A stretch of DNA of 64,000 nucleotides from Ambrosia x helenae (Eukaryota > Streptophyta > Magnoliopsida > Asterales > Asteraceae): assembly GCA_030844895.1 (NCBI GenBank), contig CM061224.1, positions 2,567,591-2,631,590 of the forward strand. Direction: 5' to 3'. The notes beneath the pieces are model-generated. The model was not told where the DNA came from and did not search any database. It saw only the letters and a list, made by a program, of their open reading frames with translations. Below, in pieces: positions 58,590 to 64,000 of this stretch. Numbering within the stretch: the first letter of the stretch is position 1; every line of letters begins with the position of its first letter. The position numbers and the translations under genes are program-made.

Positions 58590-58784
58590 GGCCAACCGGG
58601 GTGGTACGTGATGGCCACCCCGTGACGGCGTGAAGCCCGCGAAATACCGCCCCCTTGATTTTATCACGACTGCGATCGTTTTAACCGTGATGTGCATCAC
58701 GCTGTTCAGTAGCTAGCCGTTGGCTAGCCAACGGTCATTTTGACCAAAATTAAAAAAAAAAAACCCTTTTTACCTATATATATA

Positions 58785-61301
58785 TGTAACACCCCGAGGT
58801 GTTACGGGTCTCTTAAACGGGTCGGGTCGTACCCGACCACCCGATTATTAAATAAAATATTCAAGTTCGAATCTCGCGACCAACGGTTCAACCGATTATA
58901 TAGATAATAATTATTAAAATTTTATTATCTCAGTTAAACGCTCCTTATCTGCTAATAACTCGTTGTCAAACGTCTTTTGTTCGGTTGTTATAACTGTTAC
59001 CAAACACCCGAGTTCCAGTCATTATCCCCGTTGCCAAACACCCTCTATTTTAATTGTCCTATAAAAACCCTTTCTCTCTCTCTTATCTCTCGCTACTCTT
59101 TCTCTCTCTCTGTACATTATACACACACAAAGTGTGTGTTCTGATTACAAACCTCAGACAAAGCAGAAGCAGCAACCGGACAGCCATGGCGGCCGTCGCC
59201 GCCTCCGCTGCTATTTCCGGCCACCGTCTCCGGCCACTGCCGCCCTGCGTCTTCTTCCCCGGTAAGCACACAACCCCTTTTTCTTCTCTGCTGAACCGAA
59301 CCTCCAACCTGTGACCTACTCTCTTTATTCCGATAATAACCGGGGACCATGGTTCCCTCTGTTCTGATAATACTCGTAACCCACCAACTGAACCACTGGT
59401 AGCCCTCGTTCCTTTACGACTGGGTGGGTGTATCACCGGTTGATATAATCAGTCGGACCCGAGCCTTGATTCTGATGTGTAACGGATAAGATAACCAAAT
59501 CATCTTTCTGTTCTTGATAACCGATAATGTTTCTCTTTGTCTCTGTTCAGAATCGTATCGGTTGACTATAATCAGTCAAACCTGAGAACCCATCCGTGAA
59601 CCCTCTGTTATCAGACCATATTAACCTTCTGATTAAACCATCTGGTTGGTTGGGTAACCGGACAGTCACCTGACTATGGTGACTGTCGTTGAGCTTTTAA
59701 TCAACCCAAACCAGCAGCTATCCTTTTGGTTCCAGCCTTTTTACTCGTAAACCCACAAGTATTGCTATTTAGTAACCGATAAACCAACCCGGAACCTTCA
59801 CTAGTAATCGGATCATGCTTGGGTTAAGTATCCGATTAATATACATAAGTGTATAATTTGGATATGAGGTGAACAATTCCCATTGATTATTGATTATAAT
59901 CTTTTGATTATTAATTTATCTTTGTGGTTATTGTCCTAAGGTACCAAATACGGAGAACGGGTTCGATACTCGATTGGATATAACTCCCGGTTAATCCCCG
60001 ATTATGTTCCGATATTAACTCGGTAAGTATCCGGTTATAATTCTTATAAATAAGAGTTTCATTAGATTAATGGGTTATATAATCTTATGATGAATTCCTA
60101 ATATAAGAATTATGTTGATTGCGAGGTACCGTTAATCAAATCGGAAAGTGGAACTCGATACCGAGTCAACTCAGTGACTCGGTCAACACCCGGAATAGAA
60201 CCCGGTCCAATAACTAGACGAGGAATATTATTAGAATTATACTAATATATATATAATACGGATAACGTACGGATTTGATAATAATAATAAGAGAATAATA
60301 ATCATATATAAAATATATATGTTTATATATATAAGGTTCGATATATAAAACGATATACTAGACTCGGGTTAATAATAATATGCTCTGCCGAACCAGCATC
60401 CGGGTAAGTTCGTGTCTAGAGTTCTTTAGGTTCGTGTGCCAAGCTGTAATGGCCAGCTTTATTTCTTTTTGCCTAGATTTAGGATGCCCGTGTCGTGTCA
60501 ATAATAAACCCCGAGTTTAGGACTATCTAATATATACCGAATTCTATATGTATAAATTGTATATATGATATATATCATAAGTATTACAATCTAACAAGTC
60601 CCACGCGTAACACATATCAATATATATATGAAATATAACTGTAATAAGATGATTAGCTGAAGCTATAACGCAAACCTGTGAGTATCGTGAACTCCCCACT
60701 TTTACTGTTTTATTAAGTGTTTTCGGGGGAATACATGTCTTTTATAAGAAAACATAACAATGCTTTACATAAAAGAATGATTACTAATAAAAGTTATATA
60801 ATAAAAAGGGGGTAATAGAAACGACAAGGACAGTACTGGACGGTATCGCCATTTCCTTTCTTGTCCAACTAGAGGACAAGAACCAGTTTTGCCCGAGTAG
60901 AGGGTAGAAATAATTATATTTATCACAAGCAGAGTGATACCATAGATAGGAATGACAACCAATAGAATATAATCGGAATAATATATTAGAATTAATATAT
61001 AATCGAACTGATATAATATAATATATTTTCCCCTCCAGAAGTTATAACTGTAAAGCATGTTTATAAAAGAATATTATAAATAAAAGAATTATCAATAAAC
61101 GAACTGGCCATTCACTTTATAAAATACACGACCTCACCAACTTTATGTTGACAGAAACTATTTTTGGCATGTGTTCAGGTAACCCAACAGATATGATGAC
61201 GTGGATCCTGGAAGACTAAAGACTGTTATTATCCTGAGTTCCGCTGCGTAGCTCCGATAACCCGACCCAACGACCCGGCTCCGACAGCCAGGGTCGTTAC
61301 A
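58785..61301 (+). repeat. Probable solo LTR (2517 bp)
   Basis: It starts TGTAACACCCCGAGG and ends GGGTCGTTACA, with ATATA on both sides (58780-58784 and 61302-61306). The duplication is low complexity and so weak evidence. No PBS, gag or pol is next to it. TATAAAA at 59060 followed by a CT-rich stretch fits an LTR promoter. A short ORF (MAAVAASAAISGHRLRPLPP, 59186) follows, with a good donor GGTAAGC at 59261. It sits in the TATA-like region just upstream of the SANT-like ORF. Confidence 0.65.
59060..59066 (+). promoter_or_regulatory. LTR TATA box
   Basis: TATAAAA, followed about 10-50 bases later by TCTCTCTC-rich sequence typical of a plant transcription start region. Confidence 0.5.
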
Positions 61302-61409
61302 ATATATACACATACTCACACAAATTTACCCCATTCAAACCCACAATCACCAATCTATCTTCTTCTACACACTTAAAAAATTTACCAAATTCAACTCATC
61401 ATCCTCATC

Positions 61410-61786
61410 ATGGTTACTTGGACGCAAGAGGAGGAAATCGCGTTAGTGCTCGCGTACGAAATTGTACACCCCAATGAAGCATCAACTAGCACGGGTCGTG
61501 GTCGTGGTCGTGGAGGGAGCAATCCGAACTGGAAAAAAGTTTTATCCAAGTTTAGTCAACTTGTCGGGGGAACTAACCATTCGTGTGATTCAATCTCTCA
61601 TAAACACGCGGACCTCAAATTGAAGTGTCAAAACTTTGAAAATTTATTTAAAAAAATGTGAAGAAAACCCCCAACGAAACTGAAGATGTGCAAATTGGCT
61701 TTGCTCAAATCGACTACACAACTGAGTTCGAGGTTGATTTTCAACACGTTTCAGTGTGGCAAATGTTACGCCCTAAACTTTCTTAG
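61410..61786 (+). pseudogene. Small SANT/Myb-like protein with a one-base shift
   Basis: MVTWTQEEEIALVLAYEIV opens a SANT/trihelix-like domain. A GRGRGRGG linker, WKKVLSKFSQLVGGTNHSCD and HKHADLKLKCQNFENLFKK follow. Related plant proteins read GGTNRTxxxLxxKWxDLxxKC. The frame stops after LFKKM at an A run (61650-61656). In the next frame it continues NVKKTPNETEDVQIGFAQID and VDFQHVSVWQMLRPKLS to TAG at 61784-61786, which matches the usual C-terminal part. So either one base is wrong or the gene is broken. The leader (CATACTCACACAAATTTACC) follows a TATA-like string split by the LTR. DNA binding to transposon ends is the expected role in Harbinger systems. Confidence 0.65.
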
Positions 61787-62109
61787 GTTTTTAGTAGTTT
61801 CTATTTTATTTGTAGTAGTGTGTTATTTTTTTAAGTTTTTATTTTATTTGTAGTAGTGTGATTTTATTTTAATTTAATGTTTTTATTTTTTTTAAATGTA
61901 ATGTTTGTAGTTTATATATTTATGTTTTTTATGAATTTGTCAAATTAAATAAAAACATTACATTTAAATAAAAAGATTACATAAATAAAAACATTAACAT
62001 AATTAAACCTAAATAATTAAACATTACATACATAATCCTAAATTACTTTTATTAAATCCTAAACATAGATAATTAAAAATAAAACCCCCCACTATGGAGA
62101 GTAATTATC
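61787..62109. other. Convergent 3' ends of the two ORFs
   Basis: AT-rich. It contains repeats of 'ttttatttgtagtagtgtg' (61803 and 61848) and inverted 'aatgttttta'/'taaaaacatt' motifs (61880-62000) that could form a bidirectional end. No coding frame. Confidence 0.5.
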
Positions 62110-62746
62110 TCAGTCCTCGAGTGTGTACTCCGGCGGGGACACAGAACGATGGCTATCGGGATCGTCGGACCTCGCATCCGAGCGGATGCGGCAGTACTCA
62201 CGAGGAGGGGATAAATAGTATCGTTCCTCTTCCTCAGCAGCCCTAGCTGCTTCATACTCCTCCTCAGTGGGCTCCCGAGGAGGAGGGTTTGGGATGGGGT
62301 TCGGTTGGTTCTCCACAAAATGTAGGCGGCCCATTCCCCTAACAGCCATAACTTAATCTAAAAACCACACACACTCCTCATCAGTGAAATCAACATTTGG
62401 GTGTGGGGGAGTGTATCCTGGGAGTGGAGGAATGGAGAAGTTCTCAGGATAAGGAGTGGACCTTGGTTGAGTAGGTGTAGGAGCAGGAGAAAACATTGGT
62501 TGAGGAGGAGGAGGAGCAGGAAAGGAGAACATTGGTTGAGGAGGAGGATGAGCAGGAGAAGAGAACATTGGTTGAGGAGGAGGAGCAAGTGAAAACATTG
62601 GTTGAGGAGGGGTGAGCAGGTGAAAACATTGGTTGAGGAGGAGCAGGAGAGGAGAACATTGGTACACGACGTCTCCGGCGAGAGTATCGCTGGAGATCGG
62701 AAGGTCCAGCAGCTTCGTAAGTATAACCGCCACCCATATCTTTCAT
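62110..62746 (-). pseudogene. Proline-rich repeat protein, interrupted
   Basis: It begins MKDMGGGYTYEAAGPSDLQR and RRRRRVPMFSSPAPPQPMF, then about five units of PPPQPMFSPAP (36-39 bases each), then TPYPENFSIPPLPGYTPPHP and DEECVWFLD. The frame shifts near 62615. After a TAA at 62353-62355 the same frame runs on as VMAVRGMGRLHFVENQPNP, an acidic EEEYEAARAAEEEERYY part, and PEYTLED. No known domain was recognised. It is convergent with the SANT-like ORF. It has a TATA-like 'tgtatttatag' about 40 bases upstream, on the minus strand near 62795. Confidence 0.5.
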
Positions 62747-63025
62747 TGGTTTGAGTGATAATTGTGAATGAGAAGGAGGATTTGGCCTTGTATTTATAGG
62801 GCTAGAAAACTAGCCGTTTGAATATTTTTTTAAATATTTAAATTTTTTTTGTAAAAAAAATGTAATGTTTTTAGTTTATTTAAAAAAGTTTAGTGATGAA
62901 ATGTGATAGAATGTGAACACCGCCGCATGGGTTTAGTGATAGAATGTGATAGAATGTGATAAAAGAATCTGATTGGGTGTGATGGTGTGATGAATGTGAT
63001 GAATTTAAAACCACCCCTTGTGGCC

Positions 63026-63497
63026 TTATGGTGAAAACTAGAGTATGCTTTTAAGTTTTGGGAAAGAGGGTTGCAAAGGTTAACAAGTGGAAATTTGGTC
63101 AAAATTTGAGGTTAACATGTGGTGATGTGTATGCAAGATCCTTATACTACACATTATCTTTTAGTTTGGTCCTTTAAAATGTCGTTTTTAGTTTGTATAT
63201 AGGATGATTGAAATCATAAGCTTTACATAATTTTTATTATTATCATCTAATTTATATATATACACGTATGGAAAGTAAATTTTAACTTTCAAAATCATAA
63301 TTTATTTACAATACAAACATTTTTTTCGCGTTCTCTTAATTGATTTACATTTTAATGTAAAATTTTGTTATGAAACATGTCAAATCAAATATTAAACATT
63401 GTGTTTTACATCTTTTTTATTGTCTTTTATGCATTGTGTCTTACAAATTGTATATAGCGCATTGTGTCTTACGTTTCGTATCTTATTGCACATTTCA
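63026..63497. other. Spacer, no supported gene
   Basis: AT-rich. Part of it may belong to the Helitron whose 3' end is at 63498-63531, but its 5' end was not found. Confidence 0.45.
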
Positions 63498-63531
63498 ACC
63501 CGTCGCAACGCGCGGCGGGGGAAAATACTAG
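63498..63531 (+). mobile_element. Helitron 3' terminus
   Basis: A hairpin CCGTCGC-AACGC-GCGGCGG (one T-G pair) is followed after about ten bases by ACTAG and T. Plant Helitrons end in a GC-rich hairpin 10-12 bases before CTRR-T. No 5' TC end or Rep/helicase frame is seen, so it is a non-autonomous or truncated copy. Confidence 0.68.
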
Positions 63532-64000
63532 TATATATCTTAATCACTAATGTCGGTGACATTTTATATTTTTTGTCCATTTGTTTGTGATTTTTCGTTT
63601 CTGGTCCCTGGCAATAGTCTAAGTCATCTTTTTTGTTTTCCTTTTTGTTCCAGTTGGTTGTTTAGATGATCCGGGCCTTTCGTCTTTTAATCTAGACTTT
63701 AACGGTGAGATTTAGTTGTATCTTCACAAGATTATTCTCGCGATTACTATTTTCCTTCGCTTCTATGCTACATCGATTCCACATAAGTTCTTTAATTCTC
63801 GCAATAGTTTTGTTCTTAGGCGAAGATGAAGAAGAAAAGTTTGAGAAAATTGGTTTGCTCAATCAACGTAGGTAATTCGTTGCCGTGTGTTGTTTTTTTA
63901 CCATGTTATACTTCTCTGCTTTCCTATCGATGTTCCAGTTTGTTTGCGTGTACGTAATTGATTTTACTGAGTTGTCTCTACACGAAACAATCGCAAATCT
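63532..64000. other. Window end, no supported gene
   Basis: A frame beginning MKKKSLRKLVCS at 63827 is followed by GTAG/GTAATT, which could be a first exon. It is too short to support. Confidence 0.4.

Larger units (their letters stand above)
58590..63025. mobile_element. Harbinger-like element carrying SANT-like and proline-rich ORFs, with a solo LTR inside
   Basis: Ends GGCCAACCGGGGTGGT (58590-58605) and ACCACCCCTTGTGGCC (63010-63025) are inverted with 13/16 matches and flanked by TTA at 58587-58589 and 63026-63028. Without the LTR insert the element is about 1.9 kb. It encodes a SANT/Myb-like ORF (61410-61786, +) and a convergent proline-rich ORF (62110-62746, -). PIF/Harbinger elements normally encode a DDE transposase and a Myb/SANT-like partner. 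Only the partner type is seen here, so the element would be non-autonomous. The link between the ends and the ORFs is inference. Confidence 0.65.

Noticed and set aside
58785..61301. A host gene encoding MAAVAASAAISGHRLRPLPP
   Set aside because: The ORF lies just after a probable LTR promoter, is short, and has no recognised domain. It is treated as part of the LTR.
1..64000. CRISPR arrays, bacterial operons or prophage
   Set aside because: Direct repeats seen are transposon copies or tandem repeats. Introns and retroelements show nuclear plant DNA.

Overview
The window is nuclear DNA of a flowering plant. The genes have many introns with GT-AG ends, are AT-rich outside exons, and sit among LTR, LINE, SINE, hAT, MULE, Harbinger and Helitron remnants. 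The asparagine synthetase sequence, the SANT-like ORFs and the repeat style suggest a eudicot, probably Asteraceae. That placement is inference, because no database search was possible.

Layout. 1-5746 is a young gag-only LTR retrotransposon, cut by the window start. 5747-12930 is repeat-rich, with a Harbinger MITE, a hAT element made of GGTATCGG-like motifs, a decayed SANT-like gene and long G/C tracts. 12932-15066 (-) encodes eIF2B epsilon, with a 5'UTR intron reaching about 16290. 16490-26800 is a field of MITEs and gene fragments (ARM repeat, LINE, kinase, PP2C). 26933-33368 (+) is a 13-exon glutamine-dependent asparagine synthetase whose introns hold five hAT elements, one nested in another. 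36128-39203 (-) is a three-exon PPR gene. 41307-47497 (-) is a nine-exon SCAI-family gene. 51250-54242 (-) is the eight-exon proteasome alpha-5 gene with three hAT elements in its introns. 55645-63531 holds a MULE, a LINE interrupted by a hAT element, a Harbinger-like element carrying a SANT/Myb-like ORF and a proline-rich ORF but no visible transposase, a probable solo LTR inside it, and a Helitron 3' end.

The five host genes are unrelated housekeeping or organellar genes with their own promoters: translation initiation, nitrogen assimilation, organelle RNA processing, SCAI family and proteasome. Nothing suggests that they work as a cluster. PPR, SCAI and PAE reconstruct cleanly. eIF2B epsilon and asparagine synthetase each lack one base in or beside a short homopolymer, which points to a consensus error or to real frameshifts.

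The strongest less-ordinary signals are the Harbinger-like carrier of SANT plus proline-rich ORFs with an LTR in its promoter, hAT-like elements whose interiors are built of short degenerate motifs, four retroposon 3' fragments sharing a PD-(D/E)XK-like motif, and the gag-only retrotransposon with apparently identical LTRs.
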